Shown here one piece after another: positions 44,483-58,523 of a stretch of DNA of 64,000 nt (position 1 is its first letter; each line of letters opens with the position of its first letter). Source of the stretch: Adiantum capillus-veneris (lineage: Eukaryota; Streptophyta; Polypodiopsida; Polypodiales; Pteridaceae). Below the pieces are notes generated by a model that was not told the DNA's origin, ran no database searches, and saw only the letters and a list, made by a program, of their open reading frames with translations. A program made the translations under genes and the position numbers. The stretch spans positions 49,647,768 through 49,711,767 of the forward strand of contig CM043944.1 of the NCBI GenBank assembly GCA_014529385.2, in the 5' to 3' direction.

Positions 44483-45650
44483 CGTACCTCAATGATGACA
44501 CTCTACACTGAAGTAAAGTTCAGAGTATGGTTCCTTTTTGTAGCTACACAGATACATGCCACCTGCTACAAGAAAGGACTTGGATATACAAGGGCTAGGG
44601 GAAGGGACGGGTACTATGCATATTATTCATTGGAGATAGATTGTGTATTTTTGAAGAATTTTGCCCCATAGAAATGTGATTATCATATGCTTGAGACTAT
44701 ACCCTCAAGAGGTCTTTCTTGTGCTTAGTAACCATGGCCTTTTTAAGTCTCTCTTACTTTGGGCCCCTATAGAGAGATGCATTTTGAGGACCCACTTGAG
44801 AAACATAGGATTATGATAGCTCACATCAGCTACTGTAGCCATCTAATCAACTAGCCAGATATGAATATGAGATGGATAGATGATTGGCTTAACCATCTAT
44901 CCATCTCATAGTCATAAGGTAGCAACATTCTGCTTAGGTAAACCATTCGTTAGGTTTTGCTTATTGTGCTTGCTTACATCTCATGCATGGCAATGGATGG
45001 CCAGCTTGCATTGCATTGACAGAAAAGCTACATGAACATGCTTGTTTGGTTCAAATTCAAGACTCAGCAGTACCTTTGAGAGAGATGGATGGCATATCAT
45101 GGGATTTCAAAGAAGTTATAATCAGCTATGACAACTATACAAGCTGTAGTAGCTTCTCTTCCCTTTGGCATGTCAAATGTGGCCATTTGGGATATGCAGA
45201 TTGTGTGAATATTCGCATTGGATCAAATAAATGGGCAAAACCCCTCCTTGCCATCATAAAGCCAAGCATCACATACTATATGCTTTTTCTAACATAGTTT
45301 GAATTATGGAAACCAAATTTGTCACTAAGATGGTAGGAGAAAGGATCTTCAATCCTATACCAATCGAGTCCACTCTCAAAATTACATTTGGGCATTAATA
45401 GGGCTATTTAAAACACAATCAAGAGAGGTAATGTTAACAATAGTGGCAAGTCAAAATCGATAGGAGGGGCTTCAATAAAGTGGTACCTAGTGGGCATTGC
45501 ATAAAGAACATGGTAACAAAAAATAGAAATGATTTATGGGGGCACCTAAATCTGTTCTCGATGTCCTTTATCAACTGTATGCTCTATATGTGAGTCTTAC
45601 AACTCGGTTTTTCTTGGTAACAACAAAAAGCCACCACCTCTTTTCTCTCT
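43831..45650. other. Gene-free stretch with small repeats and a hairpin
   Basis: A diverged tandem duplication of about 100 bp spans 44088-44270 (TTTCATAGCC...CACCATCTAATGTTACA). A (CT)n(CA)n microsatellite is at about 44420-44481. A hairpin at 44866-44910 has a perfect 17-bp stem and 11-nt loop. A 104-codon plus-strand frame at 44983-45297 has no recognisable motif. Confidence 0.5.

Positions 45651-46706
<1,056 letters not shown>

Positions 46707-46782
<76 letters not shown>
46707..46782. repeat. (GA)n microsatellite, about 38 units
   Basis: A pure GA tract. It lies exactly where the minus-strand LINE reverse transcriptase stops. Confidence 0.95.
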
Positions 46783-46785
<3 letters not shown>

Positions 46786-46794
46786 AGTGAATCG

Positions 46795-47576
46795 GTGTGG
46801 ATAGACCCTCTGAGGTGCGTACCTGCCCCACTACTAACCTGTATAATGCCATGACCCCCCAAATGACTCTGTGGGTACTGCCATCTCCTGTAATTTGTGC
46901 ATCAATCTAGCTCTGGGCACTGTGTCAAATGCTTTGCGGAAATCCACAAAGCTAAAATAGATCCGTCTCCCACGCGATCTACCCTCCTCAATGATGGCTC
47001 TGAGTGTCAAGATATGGTCAAGAGTAGAAAAACCCCTCCTGAACCTTGCCTGCCCGGCTGCGCGTATCCCCTCCCTCTCTGCCCATCTAGTCAGCTGCTG
47101 CTCAACTTAGATGCGTACAACCGTGCCAATGTGTCCAATCATGATAGTGCGATAATTCCCAGGCTCCATAGGGTCTCCTGACTTGAAGATAGGTACAATA
47201 GTAGATAGGCTCCAAGTATCAGGCAAGCCCTCACACATGGCACGGTTCAACATCACTGCTAGAAGCTCTGATAGTAGATCTCTGGCATGCGTGAAATGCT
47301 CAGCCACTAAGCCATCATGATCGTATGCTCTCCCAGTCCTCATCCTGTCAATGGCCTTCCTCACCATGTCTGCGGTGAAAAAAGCACGTGTGTGGGCATG
47401 GATCGGGAGGGTCGGGAAGGGGAGGCTGCTCGGGAACTGTGTACAGAGATGATGCGTACTGGCCCCAGTCCTCTGTAGAAGTGATGGCGCGGCGCGGGGG
47501 GGGGGGGGGGGTGCTCCTGAAAGAGCTGCCATGTCTCACGTGAGTCCTGACTCAAGAATAGCTGATAGAGATCCTG
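46795..47576 (-). pseudogene. LINE reverse transcriptase, N-terminal half
   Basis: Readable motifs: YDHDGLVAEHF, LPDTWSLSTIVPIFKSGDP, NYRTIMIG, then FVDFRKAFDTVPRARL (RT motif A region, about 46945) and WGVMALYRLVVGQVRT in a shifted frame. The catalytic FADD-type box would lie beyond the truncation. A run of 15 G near 47500 corresponds to the Pro-rich stretch. There is a stop after TVVRI and a frame change near 46880. Confidence 0.75.
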
Positions 47577-47578
47577 CT

Positions 47579-48770
47579 CTAGGCGAGCCAAAATGCCCTC
47601 TTCTTCCGCCGCACTAGGCGTCGGAAGTCAATCTGTGACTGTCTGTGAGTGATGTCCCCCAAAAGCACCTCCCTCTGAAGTCTAGCTCTAGTGTCCCGGC
47701 ATTCCTCATCATACCAACTGTTCTGGGGCATGCTCCCCGAGCGGCGTCTCTGCTCAGGCTGGGTATGTGGGTATGCCTCTGCTGCTGCATCATGTAGTGT
47801 CTGTGTCAATATAGTAGTAAGCTCCTCCAGAGGTCGCCCTCGCTCCTCTGTGCATAGGCGTCTGTAGATCCCATCTATGTATACAGAGTCCGTCTCCTGT
47901 GTGAAGGTGTAGCGAGTAGGGGCTGCTGTCCATAGCCTGTGTCCTACACTAAACTGAAAAGAGACGGTCAACGACACAAGAGCATGATCCACTGCCACAC
48001 CAACAGGTCTGGGTCCAGCCGTGAGATCCTGGATACTAGAGATGAGGCTCGGCTGTGCCATGACATAATCCACTGTGCTGGCTCCATGTCTGTGTGGGAA
48101 GCATGTAAAACCCCTCGAAGCGGGAAATCTCTGTAGGCCATTCAAGATGGCCAATCCATGTGCAGTCCCCATGTCTATCAAGTGTCGTCCATACTCAGTG
48201 TGTTCTCCATCTTGTGATAGTCTGGATAGGCCTGTCTCTCCAGCATCCAGCTCTCTCAGCATCTCCTCTGAAGTATCATAAAATACTGTCTGATGATGGG
48301 CAGTCCTAGCATTGAAATCCCCTAGAATGATGATGTCAACATCTCTAGAGAACTCCCATATGTCATCATCCAAAATAGAGAAGGGGGTCTGTCCTCTGGG
48401 TGGTGCATACACTGACGTGCTCGGGGGAAAGTAGCAAATAGCAATGTGAAGATATCTGTTTGCCTCTGCTCTCAATCTCACCCACATGTATCTAGCTTGC
48501 TCATCTCTACGGGCTATATGTATCAATGGCTGCAACTCCTCCTTGAATAACACTGCCACTCCTCCTGATCCCCGCCCTCTGTGCTTTGATCGTGTCTACT
48601 GTCTATAGGCAGTCTCCCATCTATATCCACTAATGTGAGGCATAGACTGCCAAGGGGCCTGATGTGTCTCGAAGTAGAAGACGATGTCTTTCCCGTGAAA
48701 CCATCCTAAAAGGCGCCCACATCAAGTCACATAGATCCATTACAATTCCAAGTGGCAACTTTGACTGTGG
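47579..48770 (-). pseudogene. LINE apurinic-type endonuclease domain
   Basis: An open frame 48559-47579 (326 residues) carries ILGDFNART, STVDYVMA and VDHALVSLTV, the conserved metal and catalytic motifs of LINE APE endonucleases that nick the target. Upstream, the same domain starts near 48750 (DIVFYFETHQAP) but is interrupted by a TAG near 48600 and a shift. A Cys/Asp-rich linker to RT follows. Confidence 0.82.
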
Positions 48771-48789
48771 TCCCATGGGTCTCGCACCG

Positions 48790-49414
48790 TCATGTGGAGC
48801 GCTGCTCTACAATCACCACCCGGCCATCTCTGTAGAAGGCCGTCTTTCCCTTCTCCCTTGCTGCTTGAATCTCTGGCATTACCTCTCTCATATGCGCAAG
48901 CTGTGTGGGAGTGAGGTCATCTCCAAGGAATATGCCCGTTTTCTTTAGTGTAGGACGCTTCTTCAAGAAGTCCTTTGCCTCCATGGATGGGAAACGGATG
49001 ATTAAAGCTCTCCCTTTTGAAGTCTCCCCATTGCCTTGTGTTTTCTTCCCCACCCTCCATGCATTTGTATGAGTAGCCTCACTACCCATCATGCGGAGAA
49101 GTTCTTCAACTTCCCCTTCCACATCATCTCGGTCTTTTAGACCGGTTACTCTTATATGCAAAGCTCTAGTTTTCCTTCGATGTTCTTCTTCTAGAGTCAT
49201 GTTGATGATTATAGGAGTGGGGACAGATGTGGTTTCTTTCCCTTTCCCTTTCTTAGCGACTTCTATCCATTTCTTGGCCTCATCCGCCTTCTTTTGCATC
49301 TTCGTGATCACATCCATCCATGAAGACGTCTTTACCACCTTCTGTTTCTCCTCCTCTTTGATCATCTGTACCTGCTCCTTGATGACCTTGATTTCATCTA
49401 TTACCGAAGGCTAG
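48790..49414 (-). pseudogene. LINE ORF1 protein, C-terminal part
   Basis: An open frame (191 residues from 49365) has a Lys/Glu coiled-coil region, then LHIRVTGLKDRDDVEGEVEE and RALIIRFPSMEAKDFLKK. This is an RRM-like fold of the kind seen in LINE ORF1 RNA chaperones. It ends near 48790 with VVIVEQRST. The region upstream to 49414 is in the same frame after one TAG, and continues at 57870 beyond gypsy-2. Confidence 0.72.
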
Positions 49415-49419
49415 AATTC

Positions 49420-50901
49420 TGGAACCGGCCCGTGGGGCGGTAGGCGTTGGCTTTCACCCGAAATTCTTTACTTTAGACACACACACAGAGCACTTTGCAA
49501 AGGAAACCTGCGACGGGAATTAACACTTAATCACACACACGGCTCGGAAGCTAGAATGCTCCGAGCAAACACCGACAACCTGTAGGCCACAAAATTGGCG
49601 CCCCTTTCGGTATTTCTTTATTCTTTAGGAGGGTAAAGTACAAAGAAGAGTCTTGGGAATCCTTTGACTGTATCCCACTAGATACCGCCTGTCTTGGCCA
49701 AATTTCGGCAACATAACAACCCCAAAACTTGCGCGAAACCAATTCCCCTGCTGGAACTCGCTTCTACTGGCGTATACCCTCTAATTCCTGCCCAAAAACA
49801 GTAAATTCAGCACGCTGTATTTACTGGTTTTTGCCCTGTTTTCAGCCCCAAACAGTCCCCTAACTGTCCTCTGCCAGTGGGGCACGATTCCCAATGGTCC
49901 TGGCGTCCGTATGGCTGAAAAACAGTAAAATTACAGCGCATACACAGCGCTGATTTTGCACCTGTACGGTGAGGTTATGACCCTCACCCGTGCCTGCTTT
50001 GGAGCAGCAGCTAGCTACCCCTGTTCCTGCTCAAGGAGGCTCTTGCCTCAGCACAAAAGCATGAACCCACACAACTGTACATCAGTCAAATGAGTAGCCC
50101 TCTTGTGGGGCATCACATAACTGCACGTAGGGGAGAGAGAGAGCAGTGTGTAGTGTGCAGGGCATCACTCCTAGCACCACACTGTACATGAGAGGGAAAG
50201 GAAGCACTCCATAGCTCTTAACCTGACAAAATGCAAATGAAGGCCTTCCCAGCTTAGAAATTCAGCGCCCATTTTTCTGGAAGAGGCAAGTGCATGAGAA
50301 TTTGCCACTTGGCGCATTTACAAGCATTTTCCCGTTTTGGGTTCGCCGCTTAAAAATATCCTGACCGGTTGCCCAGTTGACTTCGCGGCAGAGTTGTAAA
50401 ATGTTCCCCTAGTCATACCGGAGGTAATGACGCGAACACATTTTACGGCCCAAAATAGCAGTTCCCTAAATTTTAGGAGATGCTTCCGTTGGGCTCCCAC
50501 CGGTCATCTGACCATCTATCCTCATTGGGACCGCATCCAAAAGTGCAATGTGGCCCAACTGTCGGATACTTTCTCTTGGTGATCCCGCCTTGACTTTATG
50601 CCTTTATTGAGTTCACTTCCTAGTATCCACCAACTTGCTAAGTGCGACGGGGGGACCTATATGATCTTGCTCTGAGCCTAGACATCCTCTTACCATACGA
50701 ATTCCAATGCCGACCACTTCCCGTCTGCGGGTGAATCTACCGTTCACATTGGCCATACAATGTCCGACCGTTTGCTACTTCAAAAAGAGGGTCTCAAAAC
50801 AAATAAAATAAAATAAACCCCATTGGAAAGAAACCAACAACCAAGGTTAGCAGTTGCCACATCCTTGTGACATGGTTAATAACTGCCACGTCCTCGTGAC
50901 A
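49420..50901 (-). repeat. 3' LTR of gypsy-2 (1482 bp)
   Basis: It begins TGGAACCGGCCCG and ends CTCGTGACA. The partner is 56383-57864. Confidence 0.95.
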
Positions 50902-50914
50902 TACCCCTCTCTTG
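50902..50914 (-). other. Polypurine tract of gypsy-2
   Basis: On the minus strand CAAGAGAGGGGTA abuts the LTR, nearly the same as that of gypsy-1. Positions 50915-51071 are untranslated. Confidence 0.8.
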
Positions 50915-51071
50915 AAATCACAAACGTCCTCGATTGCATACCATAAATACACGCCACTGATGATCTTGTGCTATTAACACTCTTTTATCATCGCATGTAT
51001 CCGCAAGAAAGGTCGTAACATACATAGATACAAATGACTTAATGAGACCTTCATACTTTTGCCATTTCCAT

Positions 51072-54000
51072 CTATGGCACTGAATTCATATGTACATTTG
51101 ATGTACTAGCTCTATCATTACCCCTCTTTTGCACACGTTGGGTTGGGACATAAGTAGGCTGTAACCCAAAGGCTTCAAGGTAAAGCTGCAATACATTTGG
51201 TGACTCTGACAGTTCATGCTCTTCCATCCACTTTGCATCCATAGGCGGATAGTTCTTGAACTTCACCAAATAGCGTCTTGCAACTTGTCCTTTAACTTTT
51301 CTGTCCTTATGTGCCAAAACTTGCTCAGGTACCAGGGTCTCATCAAGTTCCTCAACTTCTGGCTGATCCTCAACTGGCATATCTTCTGGCACATCACCCA
51401 CGAAGGGTCTTAGAAGACTCACGTGAAACGCATTATGAATCTTCCATGCATCAAGCAATTTCAGCCTGTAAGCCACATCACTGATCTTGTCAAGCACTTG
51501 AAAAGGCCCATAGTAACGCATGCTGAGCTTAGGAAACAGCCGTTCTTTGCCCTTCATCTTCTTTAACCTTGCCTTTTCGAGCCTCAAGAGAACCCAATCA
51601 CCACGTGATAACAGCAATTCACGACGGTGACGATCAACAGCCTTTTTCTGCTTTGCCTGAGTCTTCTCCAAGGCAACTTTAATCTTCTTATACATCTCAT
51701 CCATGTTCTCAACATATCGATCTACCTCAAAGATCTTGTCCTTTGTATGCAAAATGGGAGGAACCTTTTTGCCGCCTTCAACAATTTCAAAAGATGCTTT
51801 GCCAGTAGACGAATGCACCGTATTATTGTACGCATACTCAAGCATAGGCAAATACTGTTCCCACTTGCCCTTATTATCTGACACATAGCATTTCAGCAGA
51901 TCCAAGACAGTAGAATTAGCCTCTTCTGATTGTCCATCAGTTTGTGGATGAAATGAAGACGAGAATTTGAGCGTAGTGCCCATGTTCTCAAACAATCCTC
52001 TCCAGAACAAACTGGTCATGCGAGGATCACGATCACTGATAATCGATTGTGGCATACCATGGTACTTAAACACATTTTACATGAACAAGCGTGCCATTTG
52101 ATCAGATTTTATCTTCTTCCTGACAGGGATAAAATGGGCCTGCTTGTTGAACCTGCAGATAATGGTCCATATACCATCACTCCCTATTGGCGTCCTTGGG
52201 AGATCAAAGATAAAGTCCATAGCAATGCTTTCCCATGGCTTATCCGGAATCGGCAGTGGTTGTAACAACCCCGGTGCCTTTTGCCTGTCAAACTTGACCT
52301 TTTGGCAAACTATGCATGCTCGCACAAAGGCATCCACATCTCTCCTCAAGGTAGGCCAATAGAAGAATGTCTCTACCGCTTTAACTGTTGCATCAATGCC
52401 ACGATGCCCTGCATACGGTGGGACATGACTCTCTTCCATGACCTTATGTTGCAGTTGCCTAGTGACACAAAGTCTGCCATGCATCATTATAAAACCATCT
52501 CTGAGGAGGTAATGCTCGTGATGTTGCCCCTCTTGTAACTGTTCAAAGATCCTTGCAAAATCTTCATCAGCAGTATACTGTTCCTTCATGTCATCTAACT
52601 CATGATGATAAGGAATTGACACAGCTGAAATCTGTGGCTTTCTTGATAACGCATCAGCCACAACATTCTTCTTGCCTTCCACATGCATAATCCGGAAGTG
52701 GAACATGGAAAGAATCTTTGCCCATCGCATATGCTTTTCGGATAACTTTGACTGTGTCAAGAAGTATCGCAAGGTCTGATGGTCTGTTTGGATAACAAAA
52801 TCAGTACCTAAGAGGTAGTGCTTCCAGCTAGAAAGCGCATGAATCACGGCCAAGAGCTCTTTCTCATAGACTTGCATAGTCCTCTCTGGCCCTTGCAAAA
52901 TTCCGCTTTCATAAGCTACTACCCGTCCGTCTTGCATTAGCACTGCTCCGATGCTACTGCCACACGCGTCACACTAGACCACAAATGATTTCCTGAGATC
53001 TGGCAAAACAATAACTGGATCTGAAGTCAACTTTTCCTTTAAGAGACTAAAATCTGAAATCTCTTTTTGGGTCCATCTGAAAGTGACCTCTTTCTTTTGC
53101 AAAGCGTGAAGAGGCGATGCTATCTCTGCAAAATTTATGATAAACCTTCTATAGTAGGAACACAATCCCAAGAAGCTTCTGACATCGTGCACAGTCTTCA
53201 AGTCTGGCCATGTCTTGATAGCTTCGACCTTTGCGGGATCCATTCTAACACCATCCTTTGAGACTATGTGGCCCAGAAAGTGGATCTCTTCGAGGAAGAA
53301 TTCACTTTTCTTAGGATTGACAAGTAACCTGTGTGACTGCGCAGCTCTTCGAACACAATGGTCAAGTGACGCCTATGCTCCTCTTCATTCTTCGAATACA
53401 CTATCATGTCATCGAAGAACGTCCCAACAAACTGTTGATGCGAGCGGAAAATTCGGTCCATCATTCTGTTGAACGTGGCAGAAGCATTTGTTAGCCCAAA
53501 CGGCATCACTAGAAACTCATAAAGACCAAATGTCGTTCTAAACGCAATCTTGTGCACATCCTCTGGCCTTATATGAATCTGATGGTACCTACTCTTAAGG
53601 TCTATCCTGCTGAAAATTGCAGCACCCTCTAAACGATCGAGAATATCATCAATTCTAGGAATAGGGAACCTATTCTTGATGGTATTCTTATTCAACGCAT
53701 GGTAATCAATACACATGCGCCATGAGCCATCCTTCTTCTGCACTAGAAGCACTGGGGAGCAAAAGGGTGAATAACTAGGCTAAATCAGCCCCTTCTCTCA
53801 TAACTCCTCAACCTGGCCCATAATCTCTTTCTGCTGCGCCGCACTAACCCTGTAGGGAGGTCTATTTGGTGGGCTACACCCTGGCACCAAATCTATCCGA
53901 TGGTCCTCGGGTCTCTCTGGCGGCAATTGCGACGGTAATGAATCAGAAAAACAGTCACTAAACTTTTGAAAAATTGCTGACCTTTCTTTATCTAACACAG

Positions 54001-56308
54001 ATAAATTTGACTGATCACTATCTGAGACATCACGTGCAAAAATCAAGTACACAGAAAGATGATTCTTTATTACAGAAGTGATAGCAGAAGCAGATACAAT
54101 AGGGACTGACTCCCCTTTAAGCTTTACATCCAAGATGTGAGTTTTGCCCCTATGCTGTACAGTGATGTTTTTGTTGTAGGCATCCAAGACTCCATGCACT
54201 CGGAACATCCACGGGATCCCCAACAAGGCGTCACAACCTTCCAGCGGCATGATGTAAAACTCTTCAGTGTCCACATACGACTGAATATGCAGACGCAGTT
54301 TTCCAATGATGGGAGTAGCACACTCTGAGTGGCCAAGACATGCCAACCCTACCTCTGCTGTGTACCCCATCTCTTCAGCTCTGATGCCCAGCTTCATAGC
54401 TAACTCTGGTGAGATAAAGTTGGCTTTGGCACCTGGATCAAAGAAGACGAGTGCCGTTTGATCCCTAACTTTACCCCATGCCCTGCATAACTCACTGGCA
54501 TCTGTGCTGGGCCTGTCACCCACCATGTCTGGCACTAAACTTGCCGTGGGTTTAGGCTTCTTGCCTTTGTGGTCTTCTTTATCCTCTGAGTCAGCTGGCC
54601 TTTTCCTTTGTGGACAATTGATAGAAAAGTGACCAGGCTGCTCGCATATAAAGCATTTGTTCTCAGCCATTAGGATCTTCTTTTCCTCGAGCGACTTGCG
54701 CACAAAAGGCTTCCTTTTCTGTTTCTTTGCCTGCGCTCTAGAAGTCCCGGCTGAATCCTTGTCTTTGGTGGCCTTTTCTGACCCCTGTGACGCATGAGGA
54801 GCCGTTTTCACAAAGGGCTTCTTCGCTGAATTTTTCTTTTGCTGCCCTCCTTTGTCACTGCTCGGAAATCCACCGTCCTCTCCTTTCAACAAGGCATGAC
54901 TAGTGTTCGCAACTTCCATAAGCTGAGTAAGGGTAGCCACTCTGTTCTTTGTACAGTAATCGCGAAGCCCTTTAGGCAGCCCACAACAGTACTCTTCTAT
55001 CTGCTCTGTCAGTGGCACAAATCGGTAGGAGGTCACTGAGAGTAACGCTTTACAAAACCTCCTATTGTACTCCAGCAAGCTCTTGCACGAAGCTGAAGTA
55101 AGCTGGTGCCAATCTGTCATGAAGTCGGCTTCAAATTCATTTGACAGCCAAGCACATGCAAACATTTTCTTGAAGTAACCCCAAGTGGTGGGTGCCTGTC
55201 CTTGCATTAACAATGTCGTCCACCATGTAAGCGCATTGTCCTTTAAGAAAGTGGCAGCTTTCCTGATCTTCGAGGCCTCTGTAAAATTCCCTCCCGCATA
55301 AGCTGTATCAAACTGCTGGAGGAAAGTGAGGGCCTTTGTCTTATCCTCGAAACCACTGAAGGTACTGAACTTTACCGTTGCACCACCTTCTTTGTAAGCC
55401 TTCGGCTTCTCTAGTGCCCCCAAGTTGTCATACGGAATGGTCTGCAACATGGGCACTGTAGTAGGCATGATCGGCACGTTTTGGCCATTCACATTTTGCG
55501 TCAGAGGTGCGATATCTGGTTGCTGTCAAGAAAAACCAGCCATGCCAAAATGACCCTGTGGCACCCCAAACTGGCCCTGGTTGCAGTGGAAACCTTGCTG
55601 CATGCCGATACTACCATACATGGGGTTTGGCATGATGCCTTGCATACCCCCAAACACTGTTCCTGGCATGTACGGCTGACTTCCAGGTGCATAACCAGCC
55701 ATACTTTGGAACACTGATCCACCCCCGAAATACCCAGGATGTACCGTGGGTGGTGGAAAAACTGAGTGCATTGCCTGGTATCCAGCTCCCTGTCCATTCA
55801 AGACAGCATGCTGGCTCTGAAAGGTGGCGGGCTGAACTCGCATAACCTGTGGAATAGGCGTTCTAGCCACTTGTTCAAGCACGGGAGGAACCTGCTTTGG
55901 AGCCCCCGACTCCGCAACATGCGAGCGTTCCCTTTCCTCCTGCGCCACATGAAGTACCTGGGCTTGAGCATAAACAAGCTCCGTACGCGGCGTAGGTTGC
56001 CTATTTTGTTGTTGCACTGGTGGCGCTTGCAAGAATTCCATAAACCTCGGATTCTGCACCAGCTGCGAAAAGACGTTCACCGCGGCAACTAACTGAGTCT
56101 TGAACGCATCATCCTCAAGTTGCCCAGTCATAAAGCCCTGTACTACTGGAGGGACATTCACATTGACAGGAGGTACAGACTGACGTGGCTGTGAGCTCTC
56201 GCCAATCTCAAAAACCATAGGAATCTCCTGCCTGTCCTTTGAAGAGGAACCCTCTTCCATAATTCCCTTCCCCTTGTCGGCCATAGTGTAATCCCCGCAT
56301 TCCTGCAC
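51072..56308 (-). pseudogene. gypsy-2 Gag-Pol polyprotein, five in-frame stops and one frameshift
   Basis: The likely start is Met 56284 (MADKGKGIMEEG). Gag to about 54600 includes the CCHC knuckle CFICEQPGHFSINC; protease FFDPGAKANFIS is near 54440. RT lies at 53752-52974 with FFDDMIVYS, RNase H/integrase at 52943-52077 (CDACGSSIGAVLMQDG, HVPPYAGHRG...CIVCQKVK). The integrase end and a chromodomain (RRYLVKFKNYPPMDAKWMEE) occupy 52073-51072. Stops interrupt the frame at about 55523, 53795, 53780, 52973 and 52074, with a shift near 53335. Otherwise the whole protein is readable, so it died recently. Confidence 0.9.
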
Positions 56309-56363
56309 TCTGTGTCTTTACCCTAAACAATCCAGGCTCACTCTTTAAGGAAAAAGTGACTAA

Positions 56364-56382
56364 TATCCCGGCAATGGAACCA
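56364..56382 (-). other. Presumed primer binding site of gypsy-2
   Basis: On the minus strand TGGTTCCATTGCCGGGATA directly follows the 5' LTR. Its form (TGG..CC.TTGCCGGG) resembles a tRNA 3' complement, but I cannot name the tRNA. It differs from the Met site of gypsy-1. Confidence 0.55.
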
Positions 56383-57864
56383 TGGAACCGGCCCGTGGGA
56401 CGGTAGGCGTTGGCTTTCACCCGAAATTCCTTACTTTAGACACACACACAGAGAACTTTGCAAAGGAAACCTGTGACGGGAATTAACACTTAATCACACA
56501 CACGGCTCGGAAGCTAGAATGCTCCGAGCAAACACCGACAACCTGTAGGCCCCAAAATTGGTGCCCCTTTCGGTATTTCTTTATTCTTTAGGAGGGTAAA
56601 GTACAAAGAAGAGTCTTGGAAATCCTTTGACTGTATCCCACTAGATACCGCCTGTCTTGGCCAAATTTCGGCAACATAACAGCCCCAAAACTTGCGCGAA
56701 ACCAATTCCCCTGCTGGAACTCGCTTCTACTGGCGTATACCCTCTAATTCCTGCCCAAAAACAGTAAATTCAGCACGCTGTATTTACTGGTTTTTGCCCT
56801 GTTTTCAGCCCCAAACAGTCCCCTAACTGTCCTCTGCCAGTGGGGCACGATTCCCAATGGTCCTGGCGTCCGTATGGCTGAAAAACAGTAAAATTACAGC
56901 GCATACACAGCGCTGATTTTGCACCTGTACGGTGAGGTTATGACCCTCACCCGTGCCTGCTTTGGAGCAGCAGCTAGCTACCCCTGTTCCTGCTCAAGGA
57001 GGCTCTTGCCTCAGCACAAAAGCATGAACCCACACAACTGTACATCAGTCAAATGAGTAGCCCTCTTGTGGGGCATCACATAACTGCACGTAGGAGAGAG
57101 AGAGAGCAGTGTGTGGTGTGCAGGGCATCACTCCTAGCACCACACTGTACATGAGAGGGAAAGGAAGCACTCCATAGTTCTTAACCTGACAAAATGCAAA
57201 TGAAGGCCTTCCCAGCTTAAAAATTCAGCGCCCATTTTTCTGGAAGAGGCAAGTGCATGAGAATTTGCCACTTGGCACATTTACAAGCATTTTCCCGTTT
57301 CGGGTTCGCCGCTTAAAAATATCCTGACCGGTTGCCCAGTTGACTTCGCGGCAGAGTTGTAAAATGTTCCCCTAGTCATACCGGAGGTAATGACGCGAAC
57401 ACATTTCACGGCCCAAAATAGCAGTTCCCTAAATTTTAGGAGATGCTTCCGTTGGGCTCCCACTGGTCATCTGACCATCTATCCTCATTGGGACCGCATC
57501 CAAAAGTGCAATGTGGCCCAACTGTCGGATACTTTCGGTTGGTGATCCCACCTTGACTTTATGCCTTTATTGAGTTCACTTCCTAGTATCCACCAACTTG
57601 CTAAGTGCGACGGGGGGACCTATATGATCTTGCTATGAGCCTAGACATCCTCTTACCATACGAATTCCAATGCCAACCACTTCCCGTCTGCGGGTGAATC
57701 TACCGTTCACATTGGCCATACAATGTCCGACCGTTTGCTACTTCAAAAAGAGGGTCTCAAAACAAATAAAATAAAATAAACCCCATTGGAAAGAAACCAA
57801 CAATCAAGGCTAGCAGTTGCCACATCCTTGTGACATGGTTAATAACTGCCACGTCCTCGTGACA
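56383..57864 (-). repeat. 5' LTR of gypsy-2 (1482 bp)
   Basis: Partner of 49420-50901. Confidence 0.95.
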
Positions 57865-57869
57865 AATTC

Positions 57870-58196
57870 CCCTTCCTCTAGTCCACTGCTTGCTCTATCA
57901 GCAAGTTCTCGCTTGAGAGCTGAGACCTCTTCTTTAAGTGCTTTGGAGTCCGCCTTAAGTGCTTGTAGCTCTGCGTGCAGGTCCTCTTTCTCTTTCTTCC
58001 ACTGCACACCTTCGTTGAGAAACATTTGAAGAAGGTTGGCCTTCTCTTTCCACCATCCCTCCATATTTGCTTTCCAGCCTTTCATCTCGCTCTCCATTTG
58101 TGTAATCTGCTTGTTTGTAAGCACAAAGGTTGCCTTCGGATGGGGCTTACACACTGGCGAAGCACTCATGACCTCCATTAAAAACACAATCTGCAA
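57870..58196 (-). pseudogene. LINE ORF1 N-terminal part (coiled coil)
   Basis: From a Met near 58196 or 58175 it encodes a Lys/Glu/Leu heptad-rich segment (ALKEEVSALKRELADRASS) ending GLEEGEF at the gypsy-2 target site. Coiled-coil N-termini are typical of LINE ORF1 proteins. It continues at 49414. Confidence 0.65.
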
Positions 58197-58471
58197 TTCT
58201 GCCAGGGCAACCCACTATGTCCACATAACACATACATCCCTGTCCCGCATAATGTATACATATGTTTTCCCCAAATCAATCATACATTCTTGATATTTGC
58301 TTTTCTGATCTGCTAGTTTTTGTCAGAGCTGTTCTGTGTTTGTAAATCTGCAAGTCGTAGCAATTTCTGCCCAAAAAATCCTTGCGATTTCTGCCTTTTG
58401 TAAACCTGCAAGTCCTTGCAATCTCTTTCAAAAATCTCCAAACTGAAATTTTTTGGGAATTTCCTGTTTTT

Positions 58472-58523
<52 letters not shown>

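Larger units (their letters stand above)
49420..57864 (-). mobile_element. Ty3/gypsy (chromovirus-type) LTR retrotransposon, gypsy-2, pol broken
   Basis: Equal-length LTRs (1482 bp) at 49420-50901 and 56383-57864 are flanked by the duplication AATTC (49415-49419 and 57865-57869). The LTRs differ at about two dozen positions (about 98.4% identity), so it is older than gypsy-1. On the minus strand: primer site, gag, protease, RT, RNase H, integrase, chromodomain, polypurine tract. The polypurine tract and protein are clearly related to gypsy-1. Confidence 0.95.
46783..58200 (-). mobile_element. LINE retrotransposon (minus), split by gypsy-2 and truncated in RT
   Basis: The order on the minus strand is ORF1 start (58196-57870), gypsy-2 insertion (49420-57864), ORF1 rest, endonuclease, then the first half of RT ending at the (GA)n tract. 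Joining across the AATTC target duplication keeps the ORF1 frame (GLEEGEF, stop, PSVIDEIKVIKE). The 3' half of RT and the tail are missing. Limits are approximate, especially the 5' end. Confidence 0.75.
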
